Source: VGSG01 sp040756375
Lineage (GTDB): Bacteria > Desulfobacterota > Desulfomonilia > Desulfomonilales > Desulfomonilaceae
Length of the DNA: 64,000 nucleotides
NCBI GenBank assembly: GCA_040756375.1
Contig: JBFLZC010000007.1
Location: 1 to 64,000, forward strand
Reading direction: 5' to 3'
The position numbers and the translations under genes were made by a program. The notes below the pieces were generated by a model, which saw nothing but the letters and a program-made list of their open reading frames with translations, was not told where the DNA came from and searched no databases. Positions 1 to 8,045 of this stretch are shown in pieces. Position 1 is the first letter of the stretch, and every line of letters starts with the position of its first letter.

Positions 1-95
1 CTCGCGAAGAGCCAGTCAGGTGGAACTCTCACGCACAGTCGCTCTACCAGGAAGTCGCTTCTTGTCCAAGAAGTACTTCTATCTGGAATATACAA

Positions 96-230
96 GGGGA
101 GATGAGTCTCCCCTCCAAATTATTGCGCAGCGATGCGCTCTTGCCGCCTATCTCCGAGGCGAAGCCCCGGAGTGCTCGCCGAAGCCGAAGGCTTTCATGA
201 CTCGTTGTAGCTCTCTAGCTACGACAGTTG
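96..230 (+). repeat. Structured dispersed repeat, copy 1
   Basis: First of three related intergenic copies (others at 49825-49976 and 53638-53766, both on the opposite strand). It is a chain of short hairpins: GGGGAGA/TCTCCCC at 96-113, GCGCA/TGCGC at 125-138, CTCCG..GGC/GCC..CGGAG at 152-172, AAGCC/GGCTT at 182-194 and GTAGCT/AGCTAC at 207-222. It ends right next to the stop codon of the minus-strand dehydrogenase gene. A reading frame stays open through all three copies, but it has no ribosome binding site and no protein-like features, so it is treated as a structured DNA/RNA repeat. Confidence 0.8.
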
Positions 231-231
231 A

Positions 232-1866
232 TTACGCCTTTTTGTAGAGCTTTTTCAGCCTATTGATATGACCGCGGCCGAGCCCTTTCACTTCGCATCC
301 GAGTTCGAAGTATCTTCGGATCTTGTTGTCATCCAGGATGCCGAAGCAATCAATAACGGCCACTGGTCCGCCCGCGGCTTCCACCACCTGATCCGGCACC
401 AATTCGAGGAATTGCTCATGTTTTACCGCGAATATGATCACGTCCGCGTCGCGGAGTGCGCTGTTCAGGTCGGGTTCTATGCGTAACGATTTGAGCTTGC
501 TCTGGTGCCGGAAAAAGCGGGCGCGGCTCTTGCCTGGGGCCGGGTACGTGTCCTGGGCCTCGAATTCCCACCAATTGTCTACATACGGGTCGTGGACACT
601 GACTTCCGCGCCCATGTCCACCAGTCGGCGAACGATGAGCTCCGAGCCGCTATATCTCGTATCTCCCACGTCCTCACGATATGCCGCACCCAGGAGCGCG
701 ACCTTTGACGCGGCGATGTATCGTCCCATGTTTCGCAGCGCATCCCGCGCGAGCTCCGGAACGTGCAACGCCCTGGTGTCGTTAATATTGATGGCTTGGG
801 GAGTAATCTGGAACAGGTCGTCTTCAAAACCCATAAGATGCTTGTATGCCCAGACAGCCAGAGCGCCGTCCTTGGGAAGGCAGTATCCACCAATTCCCGG
901 TCCTGGAAATATGATGTTGGAATGGGTGGGTCGCACTTTAATGCAGTTGATCACCTTCACGAGGTCCACGCCGTTGCGTTCCGCGAAGAGGCTCCACTCG
1001 TTCAGGAACGCCAAAGTTGTCGCGCGGTAGCTGTTTTCCACGATCTTCGCGGTCTCCGACTCGATGGGTCGATCGAGCACAGTCAGCGGGAAATGCTCCA
1101 CGTCTATGATTTCCGAAAGGAACTTCACCACTCGCTCGCGCGATTCCGGATTGATACCGCTGCAGACCCGCCAAAATTTGCGAATGGAGTCCACGTACTG
1201 CCGGCCGGGCATGACCCGCTCGTAGCTATGCGCCAACACGGGCTCGGTCTCAATGCCTCGCTTTCGGAAAGCCTTCTTGATTAGCGGGTAAGCGACTTGT
1301 TCGGTGGTTCCTGGTGGGACCGTGGTTTCGATGAGCACCAGCGCGTGCGGTGGAATGGTGTCACCGATGATTTCCAGGGCCTTTTCCAGGTCCCTCATCT
1401 GCACGTAACCCGTGCCCGCATCGTTAATGCTCTCTTTGATAAAGTCGCACTGAACGTCCACGACCACGACATCTGCAAGGCTTAGGGATTCGTACGTAAA
1501 TGACGCAGTGAGGTTTTTCCTTTCGTTCACGCACCGGTTAATGATTCTGGGAACTTCAGGATCTTCGGACTTCATAGGCGCCACGCCCCGATTGATCAAA
1601 GGGATCTTCCAGAAGCTGCGAACACTGGGGCGTTGCATACCAATGACAAACTTCAGCGGTTTTCCTGACGCGTCGGTGGAGTCCGCGATCACTGCGGCCA
1701 TCACTGCGCCTACAAAACCGACGCCGACCACCACCACGATCTCGCGCCCGTCGTCTCGTTGTTCCTGGACGAGCTTTTGCAGTCGCTGGAATTCCGTTCG
1801 GTAATCCGCCTCGGTCGGCAGCGGGAAGAGTTCCCCTTCGGGACTGACAGAGTATTCTTGCGTCAT
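232..1866 (-). CDS. Nucleotide-sugar dehydrogenase (UDP-glucose/GDP-mannose dehydrogenase family)
   Basis: Predicted to oxidise C6 of an NDP-sugar to the uronic acid in two NAD+-dependent steps, supplying a precursor for surface polysaccharide. The 544-aa product has a Rossmann nucleotide-binding motif VVGVGFVG near residue 48, a substrate-binding central domain, and the active-site cysteine in GPGIGGYCLPKDG. It is about 100 residues longer than typical family members, with extra sequence before the Rossmann fold and at the C-terminus. The ATG at 1866 is preceded by AGAGG at a workable distance; an upstream in-frame start at 1929 would add 21 unlikely residues. It is divergent from leuS and stands alone. 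The exact sugar substrate (UDP-Glc, UDP-GlcNAc, UDP-ManNAc) cannot be read from the sequence. Confidence 0.85.
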   Translation of the reverse strand: MTQEYSVSPEGELFPLPTEADYRTEFQRLQKLVQEQRDDGREIVVVVGVGFVGAVMAAVIADSTDASGKPLKFVIGMQRPSVRSFWKIPLINRGVAPMKSEDPEVPRIINRCVNERKNLTASFTYESLSLADVVVVDVQCDFIKESINDAGTGYVQMRDLEKALEIIGDTIPPHALVLIETTVPPGTTEQVAYPLIKKAFRKRGIETEPVLAHSYERVMPGRQYVDSIRKFWRVCSGINPESRERVVKFLSEIIDVEHFPLTVLDRPIESETAKIVENSYRATTLAFLNEWSLFAERNGVDLVKVINCIKVRPTHSNIIFPGPGIGGYCLPKDGALAVWAYKHLMGFEDDLFQITPQAININDTRALHVPELARDALRNMGRYIAASKVALLGAAYREDVGDTRYSGSELIVRRLVDMGAEVSVHDPYVDNWWEFEAQDTYPAPGKSRARFFRHQSKLKSLRIEPDLNSALRDADVIIFAVKHEQFLELVPDQVVEAAGGPVAVIDCFGILDDNKIRRYFELGCEVKGLGRGHINRLKKLYKKA

Positions 1867-2071
1867 GCTGCGGCCTCTAGGTTGAGCCCTTGATGGGCTT
1901 GTATACGAGCTCTCGCTTTTTTGGGCCAATGGCCCGTTCGTGTGGCCGAACCCGAATTTATAACCATAGAATGCCGGAGCATAAGCGTCAAGCTCGAAAG
2001 CCGTTGAACAGCCTCAATCCCTGTGTTAGAAGAGAGCGATTGCCGCGCTCGCTCAGGCGGGCGGAGGAGCT

Positions 2072-4549
2072 ATGGAAAAAAAATACAATCCCGAAGCCGT
2101 CGAAAAGAAGTGGCAGGAATTCTGGGAGCGAGAAAAGCTCTTCAAAGTTGAAGTGGATCGTAACCTCCCGAAGTACTACGTGCTGGAGATGTTCCCCTAT
2201 CCCTCGGGCAGCTTGCACATGGGCCATGTGCGCAACTATTGCATCGGCGACGTGGTGGCTCGCTTCAAGATGACGAGGGGTTACAACGTGATCCATCCCA
2301 TGGGCTGGGACGCGTTCGGAATGCCTGCGGAGAACGCCGCGATAAAGCACGGGGTGCATCCTGCGGTCTGGACCATGCAGAACATCCGCGAGATGCGCCG
2401 TCAGCTCAAACGCCTGGGCTATTCATACGATTGGGATCGCGAGCTTGCGACGTGTCATCCTGAGTATTACCGGTGGGAGCAGTGGCTATTCATCAGAATG
2501 ATGGAAAAGGGGCTCGTGTACAGAAGGAAATCGATCGTCAACTACTGCGAACCGTGCGCGACAGTGCTCGCCAACGAACAGGTTGAAGCAGGCGCGTGCT
2601 GGCGATGTGGGACCCCGGTAGTGCAGCGCGAACAGGAGGGCTGGTTCTTCAAGATCACCCAGTACGCTCAGGAACTACTGGACTGGTGCGATAAACTAAC
2701 CGGCTGGCCCGAACGGGTCCTCACCATGCAACGCAACTGGATCGGTCGCAGCGAGGGGGCTCGTATCCTCTTCCCCATGGCCAACGGCGATTCCGCTATC
2801 GAAGTCTTCACCACCCGACCCGACACCTTGTACGGCGCGACCTTCATGAGCCTCGCGCCGGAACATCCGCTCTGTTTGCAGTTGTCGAAGGGCACGCCGC
2901 AGGAAAAGAAGGTGCGGGACTTCGTCAATCGAGTGCTGACTCAGGATTGGGATGCTCGAACCGGCGAAGAAGCTGAAAAGGAAGGGGTGTTCACCGGGGC
3001 GTATTGTGTTAATCCGCTCACCTCGCGCAAAATGCCCATCTGGGTAGCGAATTTCGTTCTGTACGATTACGGAACAGGCGCGGTCATGGCAGTCCCTGCC
3101 CACGATCAGCGGGATTTCGAGTTTGCCAAAAAATACGGTCTAGACATCGTGGTAGTCATCCAGCCCGATGGAGAGAAGCTCACTCCTGAAATCATGACCG
3201 AGGCGTACGTGGACCAGGGCACGCTGGTCAATTCCGGTGAGTTCAACGGCACGGCCAATGTGCAGGCCATGAAAGGGATCTCGGAAAAGCTCGCAGCAGA
3301 GGGCAGAGGCGGCCCCACCGTAAACTACCGAATCAGAGACTGGGGCATATCCCGGCAAAGATACTGGGGCGCTCCCATCCCTATCGTGCATTGCCCGGAT
3401 TGTGGAGCGGTGCCGGTTCCGGATGACGCCTTGCCCGTGGTTCTTCCCACTGACATCGAGTTCCCTGAAAGCGGGCGTTCGCCGCTGCCGGACTTGGATT
3501 GGTGGGTCAACGTACCCTGTCCGAAGTGCAGGAAGCCTGCTCGCCGAGAAACCGACACCATGGACACCTTTGTGGAGTCTTCCTGGTACTTCGACAGGTA
3601 CGCGTGCCCGCGCTACGACAAAGGCATCATTGACAAGGAAGCGGTCGCATACTGGCTGCCGGTGGATCAGTACATCGGCGGGATCGAGCACGCGATCCTG
3701 CACCTGCTCTACTCTCGGTTCTTTACCAAGGTACTGCGAGATTTGCAGATTAAAGAGAGCGACGAACCGTTCACCAATCTGCTCACCCAGGGCATGGTCA
3801 TCAAGGACGGCGCGAAGATGTCCAAGTCCAAAGGGAACGTGGTGGATCCCGAGGAGCTGGTAGATCGGTACGGCGCGGACACGGTGAGGCTCTTCTGCCT
3901 TTTTGCGTCTCCGCCGGAGCGCGATCTGGATTGGACCGCAGAAGGCGTGGAAGGTGCGTATCGCTTCCTCAATCGTGTCTGGAACCTCGTTCAGCAGCAC
4001 AAAGACCGCAAAATCGTGCCACACGAGGGTTCGTACTCTGAACGGGCCCGTGCGGTCAGGCGAGTCACCCATAGGACCATCAAAAGAGTTACGGAAGATA
4101 TCGAGAACCGGTTCCATTTCAACACTGCCATCGCTGCGATCATGGAAATGACCAATGAATTGATGAAGGTCACGTCCGAAGAGGCCGACCAGGCGCCTGA
4201 CGTAGCCGAAGCCCTGATGGAGGCTCTGCGAACCACCGCAGTGCTGCTCTCGCCGTTTGTGCCTCACGTAGCGGAAGAACTCTGGGAGGCCCTTGGTGGA
4301 GACCCGGGCATGGTTCGGATTACCTGGCCCGCCTTTGATCCGGAGTTTCTGACAGAAGACGAGATGCTCATCGTTGTTCAGGTCAACGGCAAGAAACGGG
4401 GTGAGATCAGAGTGCCTGTGGACGCGGCAGAGGGCCTGGTGAGAGAAAAGTCCCTGGCTGAGCCGAATGTGCTGAAATTCGTCGAAGGAAAGACACTGCG
4501 CAAAGCAGTGTACGTGCCGGGAAGGATTATGAACCTGGTCGTCGGCTGA
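2072..4549 (+). CDS. leuS: Leucyl-tRNA synthetase
   Basis: Class Ia aminoacyl-tRNA synthetase charging tRNA-Leu in the cytoplasm; 825 aa, normal bacterial length. The HIGH-type motif is HMGH at residues 49-52, and the KMSKS loop begins at residue 582 followed by the usual GNVVDPEE context. The CP1 editing insertion lies between them, with TTRPDTLYGATF near residue 250 and GTGAVMAVPAHDQRD near residue 335. Zinc-type cysteine pairs are visible (CEPC, CWRC, CPDC, CPKC). The anticodon-binding and C-terminal domains are complete. The start ATG has GGAGGAG six to seven bases upstream. The lptE gene follows after 29 bp, so they are probably cotranscribed. The 200-bp leader has no T-box sequence (AGGGTGGNACCGCG), which some deltaproteobacterial leuS genes carry. 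Confidence 0.98.
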   Translation: MEKKYNPEAVEKKWQEFWEREKLFKVEVDRNLPKYYVLEMFPYPSGSLHMGHVRNYCIGDVVARFKMTRGYNVIHPMGWDAFGMPAENAAIKHGVHPAVWTMQNIREMRRQLKRLGYSYDWDRELATCHPEYYRWEQWLFIRMMEKGLVYRRKSIVNYCEPCATVLANEQVEAGACWRCGTPVVQREQEGWFFKITQYAQELLDWCDKLTGWPERVLTMQRNWIGRSEGARILFPMANGDSAIEVFTTRPDTLYGATFMSLAPEHPLCLQLSKGTPQEKKVRDFVNRVLTQDWDARTGEEAEKEGVFTGAYCVNPLTSRKMPIWVANFVLYDYGTGAVMAVPAHDQRDFEFAKKYGLDIVVVIQPDGEKLTPEIMTEAYVDQGTLVNSGEFNGTANVQAMKGISEKLAAEGRGGPTVNYRIRDWGISRQRYWGAPIPIVHCPDCGAVPVPDDALPVVLPTDIEFPESGRSPLPDLDWWVNVPCPKCRKPARRETDTMDTFVESSWYFDRYACPRYDKGIIDKEAVAYWLPVDQYIGGIEHAILHLLYSRFFTKVLRDLQIKESDEPFTNLLTQGMVIKDGAKMSKSKGNVVDPEELVDRYGADTVRLFCLFASPPERDLDWTAEGVEGAYRFLNRVWNLVQQHKDRKIVPHEGSYSERARAVRRVTHRTIKRVTEDIENRFHFNTAIAAIMEMTNELMKVTSEEADQAPDVAEALMEALRTTAVLLSPFVPHVAEELWEALGGDPGMVRITWPAFDPEFLTEDEMLIVVQVNGKKRGEIRVPVDAAEGLVREKSLAEPNVLKFVEGKTLRKAVYVPGRIMNLVVG

Positions 4550-4578
4550 AATTCGACCCGGAAGCGACCGGTGCACCT

Positions 4579-5142
4579 ATGATTCTTTTGGAAGAGATGC
4601 CGAGGAGGTCCTTGCTGTGGGGGCGCGCGAGGCAAAGGCTCCTTTGTTCCGCACTGGTGGGCCTTCTGGCGCTGGGGGGCTGTGGCTATCGATTCAGCGG
4701 CGCTCCTGACGACACGCCCTTCCCTCGTGACATCCGGACCATCGAGGTAAGGAGCGCAATAAACAAGACAACCATTACCGGGATAGAAACCGAACTTACC
4801 AACGATCTCCGAACGGAATTTGCCGTCGGAACCAGGCTCAAGCCGGTCCGGAGCGGCGGAGACGTGATCCTCAACACGGTCATCTCTTCGTACGAGGAGA
4901 CCCCACCCGCGTACACCGCAGAAGGGAAAGAACTCACACGCAACGGTACCCTGCGCATTGCGTGCAACTTGGAGCGCGCGGACAACAAGAAAATCCTGTG
5001 GGAAAAGACTCTTTCCTCATCTCTGACGTACCTTGTTTCGGACACTGTGTCAGAGACGCTGACCAACAGGCGTAGAGCCATATCTGAAATGATTCGCGAC
5101 CTGATTACGCACGTGCAACGGTCGCTATACGAGAATTTCTGA
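4579..5142 (+). CDS. lptE: LPS-assembly lipoprotein LptE-like
   Basis: Likely outer-membrane lipoprotein that plugs LptD and helps deliver LPS to the cell surface. The N-terminus is basic, then a hydrophobic stretch ends in the lipobox LALGGC near residue 35, followed by GYRFSG, the usual start of mature LptE. The rest (IRTIEVRSAINKTT, TELTNDLRTEF) matches the small alpha/beta LptE fold; 187 aa is a normal length. Position directly behind leuS is the conserved location for lptE in many Proteobacteria. Either ATG 4579 or ATG 4597 could be the start, and neither has an ideal ribosome binding site. The LptF-type permease at 27105 belongs to the same export route but lies far away. Confidence 0.85.
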   Translation: MILLEEMPRRSLLWGRARQRLLCSALVGLLALGGCGYRFSGAPDDTPFPRDIRTIEVRSAINKTTITGIETELTNDLRTEFAVGTRLKPVRSGGDVILNTVISSYEETPPAYTAEGKELTRNGTLRIACNLERADNKKILWEKTLSSSLTYLVSDTVSETLTNRRRAISEMIRDLITHVQRSLYENF

Positions 5143-5217
5143 GGTGAGCCTTCAGTTTCTCAGGGGGAAGAGGCCGGCAAGGTTGGTTCAAGAGAAATCC
5201 CGCGGCCTAATGTCGTC

Positions 5218-5280
5218 ACCCCGGCGAAAGCCGGGGTCCAGGAAATATTGAAGAACCTGGATTCCTGCTTCCGCAGGAAT
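5218..5280. repeat. Twin-hairpin intergenic repeat
   Basis: Two perfect 8-bp hairpins in tandem: ACCCCGGC-GAAA-GCCGGGGT at 5218-5237 and ATTCCTGC-TTCC-GCAGGAAT at 5261-5280. This is the widespread 'CCGGCGAAAGCCGG...TTCCTGC' type of bacterial intergenic repeat; a remnant of the second arm occurs near 6397-6420. It sits between lptE and rplM and could end lptE transcription, although no T-run follows. Confidence 0.7.
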
Positions 5281-5351
5281 GAAGGGTTGCTGCCTTGTGC
5301 TTGTTGCCTCCGCCGCGTACTGAATAGTTGCTATCTGAGGCTGTGCGCACC

Positions 5352-5380
5352 TTGACATGAGCACCGGAAGCTGCTAAACA
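5352..5380 (+). promoter_or_regulatory. Probable sigma-70 promoter of rplM-rpsI
   Basis: TTGACA at 5352-5357 is a perfect -35 box. After a 17-bp spacer comes TAAACA at 5375-5380 as a weaker -10. It predicts a short leader of roughly 25 nt before the rplM ATG at 5411, which has AGAGG upstream. Confidence 0.55.
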
Positions 5381-5410
5381 ACAAAGTTTACGTATGCAAA
5401 GAGGTGTCTC

Positions 5411-5839
5411 ATGAAGACCTGGACCCCGCGCCAAGGGGAAGTGGATCGAAAATGGCTGCTCATTGACGCCAAGGACATGGTTCTTGGCCGCGTCGCGGTC
5501 GAGGCCGCGCGATTGCTCAGGGGCAAACATAAGCCCCAATTTGCAACGCACATGGACTCCGGAGACTTCGTCGTGGTCATCAACGCGGCCAAAGTGCGTC
5601 TCACAGGAAGGAAGCTCCAGCAGAAGACCTACTACCAACACAGCTTCTATCCTGGGGGCCTGAAGTCCACCAAGGCGGAAAAAATGATCAAGGAGAAGCC
5701 CGAACGCATGTTCTGGCTGGCCGTCAGGGGAATGCTCCCCAAGAACTCACTCGGTCGAGCGCAATTAAAGAAGCTCAAAGTTTACGCGGGCGACCAGCAC
5801 CCCCATGAGGCTCAACAGCCTCAAGTTCATCGGTTCTAA
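5411..5839 (+). CDS. rplM: 50S ribosomal protein L13
   Basis: Structural protein of the large ribosomal subunit, 142 aa (typical length). Clear L13 sequence: begins MKTWTPRQGEVDRKWLLIDA, contains LGRVAVEAARLLRGKHKP, YYQHSFYPGGLK and the diagnostic MLPKNSLGRAQLKKLKVY, and ends in the usual HPHEAQQP segment. AGAGG precedes the ATG. It is followed after 14 bp by rpsI, the universal bacterial pairing, so both form one operon under the promoter at 5352. Confidence 0.98.
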   Translation: MKTWTPRQGEVDRKWLLIDAKDMVLGRVAVEAARLLRGKHKPQFATHMDSGDFVVVINAAKVRLTGRKLQQKTYYQHSFYPGGLKSTKAEKMIKEKPERMFWLAVRGMLPKNSLGRAQLKKLKVYAGDQHPHEAQQPQVHRF

Positions 5840-5853
5840 TCCTGGAGAGCGGA

Positions 5854-6246
5854 ATGGAACAGCAATACTTCTATGCGACCGGTAAGAGAAAAAGCGCCAT
5901 AGCACGTGTGAGGCTGAAGCCGGGAAACGGTAAGATAGTGGTTAACGGGCGTCCCGTGGACGAGTATTTCGGTCGGCAGACTTCCCGCATGATCATCCTG
6001 CAGCCCTTTGAGCTCACGCAGACCGCCGGCCGCTTCGATGCATCGGTAACGGTGCATGGCGGAGGCCTTTCGGGCCAGGCAGGCGCGTTGAAGCATGGAA
6101 TCAGCAAAGCTTTGCTGGAAATCGACCCGTCCTATCGCTCAGTCCTGAAATCCGCGGGCTTCCTCACTAGAGACGCGCGGGTCAAAGAGCGCAAGAAGTA
6201 CGGAAAGCGTGGAGCACGGGCCAGCTTCCAGTTCTCCAAACGTTAA
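5854..6246 (+). CDS. rpsI: 30S ribosomal protein S9
   Basis: Small-subunit ribosomal protein of 130 aa whose basic C-terminal tail reaches the P-site tRNA. It begins with the S9 signature YATGKRKSAIARVRL, has VNGRPVDEYFGR and GGGLSGQAGALKHGISKAL, and ends in KKYGKRGARASFQFSKR with the invariant C-terminal KR. GGAGAG lies upstream of the ATG. It is translated from the rplM-rpsI mRNA, and a strong hairpin lies about 40 bp after the stop. Confidence 0.98.
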   Translation: MEQQYFYATGKRKSAIARVRLKPGNGKIVVNGRPVDEYFGRQTSRMIILQPFELTQTAGRFDASVTVHGGGLSGQAGALKHGISKALLEIDPSYRSVLKSAGFLTRDARVKERKKYGKRGARASFQFSKR

Positions 6247-6287
6247 TCGTCGCCGAATCAGCTCCCCCCGTTACAAGACATTCTTCT

Positions 6288-6330
6288 GATTGCCCCTTCA
6301 CTCCTTGGAAACGAGGAGAGAGGGGCAATC
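6288..6330 (+). terminator. Putative terminator after rpsI
   Basis: Stem GATTGCCCC/GGGGCAATC (9 bp) with an inner CTCCT/AGGAG stem. It is followed by TTCT rather than a long T-run, so it is a weak or bidirectional terminator at best. It lies 41 bp after the rpsI stop. Confidence 0.5.
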
Positions 6331-6427
6331 TTCTCCGTGTCCTCCCTAAGGATTGCGAGAACCTTTCTTTCCAGCGCGCGGATGGAACCTCACGTCATTC
6401 CTTCGGAAGCAGGAATCCAGCCGTAGG

Positions 6428-6520
6428 TCGGATTGAGTCCCGCGTTCTGCGCGGGACTCAATCCGACATCATGCCCGAAGCAACTTGTCGGGTTTCGCTG
6501 GGCTCAACTCGACCTACTCC
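6428..6520. repeat. Palindromic intergenic repeats (17-bp stem plus TCGGGTT element)
   Basis: A perfect 17-bp inverted repeat, TCGGATTGAGTCCCGCG with a 5-nt loop and its complement, occupies 6428-6466. About 25 bp later comes TCGGGTTTCGCTGGGCTC followed by AACTCGACCTAC, whose sister copy is at 40657-40688. A decayed copy of the first palindrome lies near 55396-55440. The block separates the convergent rpsI and sirtuin genes and may act as a two-way terminator. Confidence 0.75.
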
Positions 6521-6528
6521 TGAAGGCC

Positions 6529-7332
6529 TCATGCCCTTGGAACGACGCCGGCCTTAACCTGTTCCAGCTTCCGGAACGCCTGCATAACTGCTTCAACTGT
6601 GGGGCCGGCCAAGCCGTGCAGGATCACGTCCATTATCCGGTCGTAAGGAGTCTCGGAAAGGTTTATCAGAACAAGCCGCGCTCCGCTGCGCTTGGCCTCG
6701 ATCGGGAGCATGGCCGCGGGCTGTACCACCAGCGACGACCCAATAGTGAGAAAAAGATCGCAGTTTCGTGCATGAAGAAACGACTGCTCCAGAACGTCCG
6801 CGGGTAAAGACTGACCGAACGCGATAGTGGCGCATTTGAGCGGGCCGCCACAGTGCTCGCAGTAGGGAACTTCGATTCCGTCCGCTTCCATCTTCCTGGT
6901 GATCTCATCCCGATCCCAACGACGATGGCAATCGAGGCACGTGACCTCCTTCACCGTGCCGTGCAGCTCAAAAGTCTTCTCGCGAGAGCTACCCGCCTTC
7001 TGGTGCAGTCCGTCTATGTTCTGAGTAATCAGAGCTGCTAGTTTGCCTGTCTTCTCGATTTCCACTACCGCGCGGTGAGCTGCATTGGGTTCCGCGTCGC
7101 GCATCGCCGGGTATCGGGCTCGATCGTATTCCCAATACAGCTTGCGGTACTTTTCGTGGGAGCGGAATTTCTGGTAGGTCAGGTCGTCTTGGTTGTACCG
7201 CGACCAGATGCCGCCAGGGGATCGGAAGTCGGGAATACCCGATTCAGTGGAGATCCCCGCGCCGGTAAAAACCACCACCCTCTGAGCTTCGTGGAGCACT
7301 TGTGCCGCGGTAAGGATATCTTCCTCGCCCAT
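6529..7332 (-). CDS. NAD-dependent protein deacylase, Sir2 family
   Basis: Sirtuin of 267 aa that removes acyl groups from lysines using NAD+. Visible motifs in order: NAD-binding GAGISTESGIPDFRS near residue 24, TQNIDGLHQKAG, the catalytic histidine in FELHGTV, zinc cysteines CLDC and CEHC, then IAFGQSLP and TIGSSLVVQPAAMLP near the C-terminus. This is the usual bacterial CobB-type core without an N-terminal extension. ATG 7332 with GGAGAG upstream was chosen over an upstream TTG at 7353 that lacks a ribosome binding site. The small secreted-protein gene lies upstream on the same strand, but the two have separate start regions. Natural targets cannot be inferred; acetyl-CoA synthetases are common ones. 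Confidence 0.93.
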   Translation of the reverse strand: MGEEDILTAAQVLHEAQRVVVFTGAGISTESGIPDFRSPGGIWSRYNQDDLTYQKFRSHEKYRKLYWEYDRARYPAMRDAEPNAAHRAVVEIEKTGKLAALITQNIDGLHQKAGSSREKTFELHGTVKEVTCLDCHRRWDRDEITRKMEADGIEVPYCEHCGGPLKCATIAFGQSLPADVLEQSFLHARNCDLFLTIGSSLVVQPAAMLPIEAKRSGARLVLINLSETPYDRIMDVILHGLAGPTVEAVMQAFRKLEQVKAGVVPRA

Positions 7333-7387
7333 CGCTCTCTCCGATTTCGACAACTAGCTCGCAAGCCGTCACGGCCACAGCAGCCTT

Positions 7388-7660
7388 CTATCGCTTTGTC
7401 TTGATGTCCTGTTTTCTCGGCCGGATCTTGCAGTCCGTGTCGCGCATTTCCTGCTTCAGCTTGATTATTTCGTCGAGCATCTCGGAAAGCTTATCAAAAG
7501 AGATCTCGCCGGACGCTTTGTCCGAGCCTGAAGCGTATTCGTGGTACTCGGTCCGGAGACGGCTCAGCTCCTTTTGCATAGCCGCGCAGTTCTTCTTCTC
7601 TGCGGCGTACGCGGGGATAGCCATGAGGAGCAATGTCATGATGACGAAGAGCTTTGCCAC
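7388..7660 (-). CDS. Small secreted hypothetical protein
   Basis: Predicted 90-aa protein. The GTG at 7660 is preceded by AGGAGG with a slightly long 12-nt gap, giving an N-terminus VAKLFVIMTLLLMAIPAYAA that reads as a classical signal peptide cleaved after AYA-A. The mature part is small, charged and mostly helical, with two cysteines (KKNCAAM and DTDCKI) and likely coiled-coil segments around LSRLRTEYHEYA and LSEMLDEIIKLKQEM. Probably periplasmic. No family was recognised and no function is proposed. The longer frame from 7768 has no plausible start signal. It ends 55 bp before the sirtuin start on the same strand. Confidence 0.6.
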   Translation of the reverse strand: MAKLFVIMTLLLMAIPAYAAEKKNCAAMQKELSRLRTEYHEYASGSDKASGEISFDKLSEMLDEIIKLKQEMRDTDCKIRPRKQDIKTKR

Positions 7661-8045
7661 GAAACCGGCCGACCTCCTTTTCTCGGTGGCCGGCACTATA
7701 GCATTAAGTCTCGCGTGTAGTCTTTGCCAAAAGTAGGCTGGCTGGTGAAGAGAAATCTCCCATAGCAATTGGCGCGACGGTCGGTCTCTTGCACCGCCCG
7801 CGCTCTGAAAACACCGGTAGCGGCCGGCGTCCCCCGGATCGAGTCCGGGGCAGGCTCTGCCGGCCCGAGCTATTTGTTTGCTAAAAATGTGCCGGCACGG
7901 AGGCCGGCACCTACCAAAGCCCGATGGGTGCCTTTTCGCAATCGGACATTATTCTTGACACTTACTATAGACCTGGTGGCCGCCGAACTTCCTGGCCGCG
8001 GCCTGTACGCAAGTGATTCAGAGAGCAGGCCCTAGCCTTTTTTCC
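7661..8045. other. 385-bp intergenic region with short palindromes
   Basis: No gene seen. It holds two palindromic repeats typical of this genome: CCCCGGATCGAGTCCGGGG near 7833 and GTGCCGGCACGGAGGCCGGCAC near 7890. The second is flanked by CTACCAAAGC and resembles the short stem-loop repeats elsewhere in the window. The region is upstream of the small secreted gene and downstream of the CHAT gene, both on the minus strand. Confidence 0.6.

Noticed and set aside
20..247. 75-codon open frame at the left end
   Set aside because: It reads through structured repeat copy 1, has no ribosome binding site, and its similarity to frames at 49450-50031 and 53542-53895 reflects the repeat itself.
1867..2071. 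Possible T-box leader before leuS
   Set aside because: No AGGGTGGNACCGCG element or specifier stem was found in the 205-bp leader.
3140..4576. 478-codon open frame antisense to leuS
   Set aside because: Typical shadow of a high-GC gene; leuS on the other strand has all its motifs and a good ribosome binding site.
7735..7768. Upstream start for the small secreted protein
   Set aside because: The extra residues precede a well-placed AGGAGG and signal peptide start at 7660, and look non-coding.
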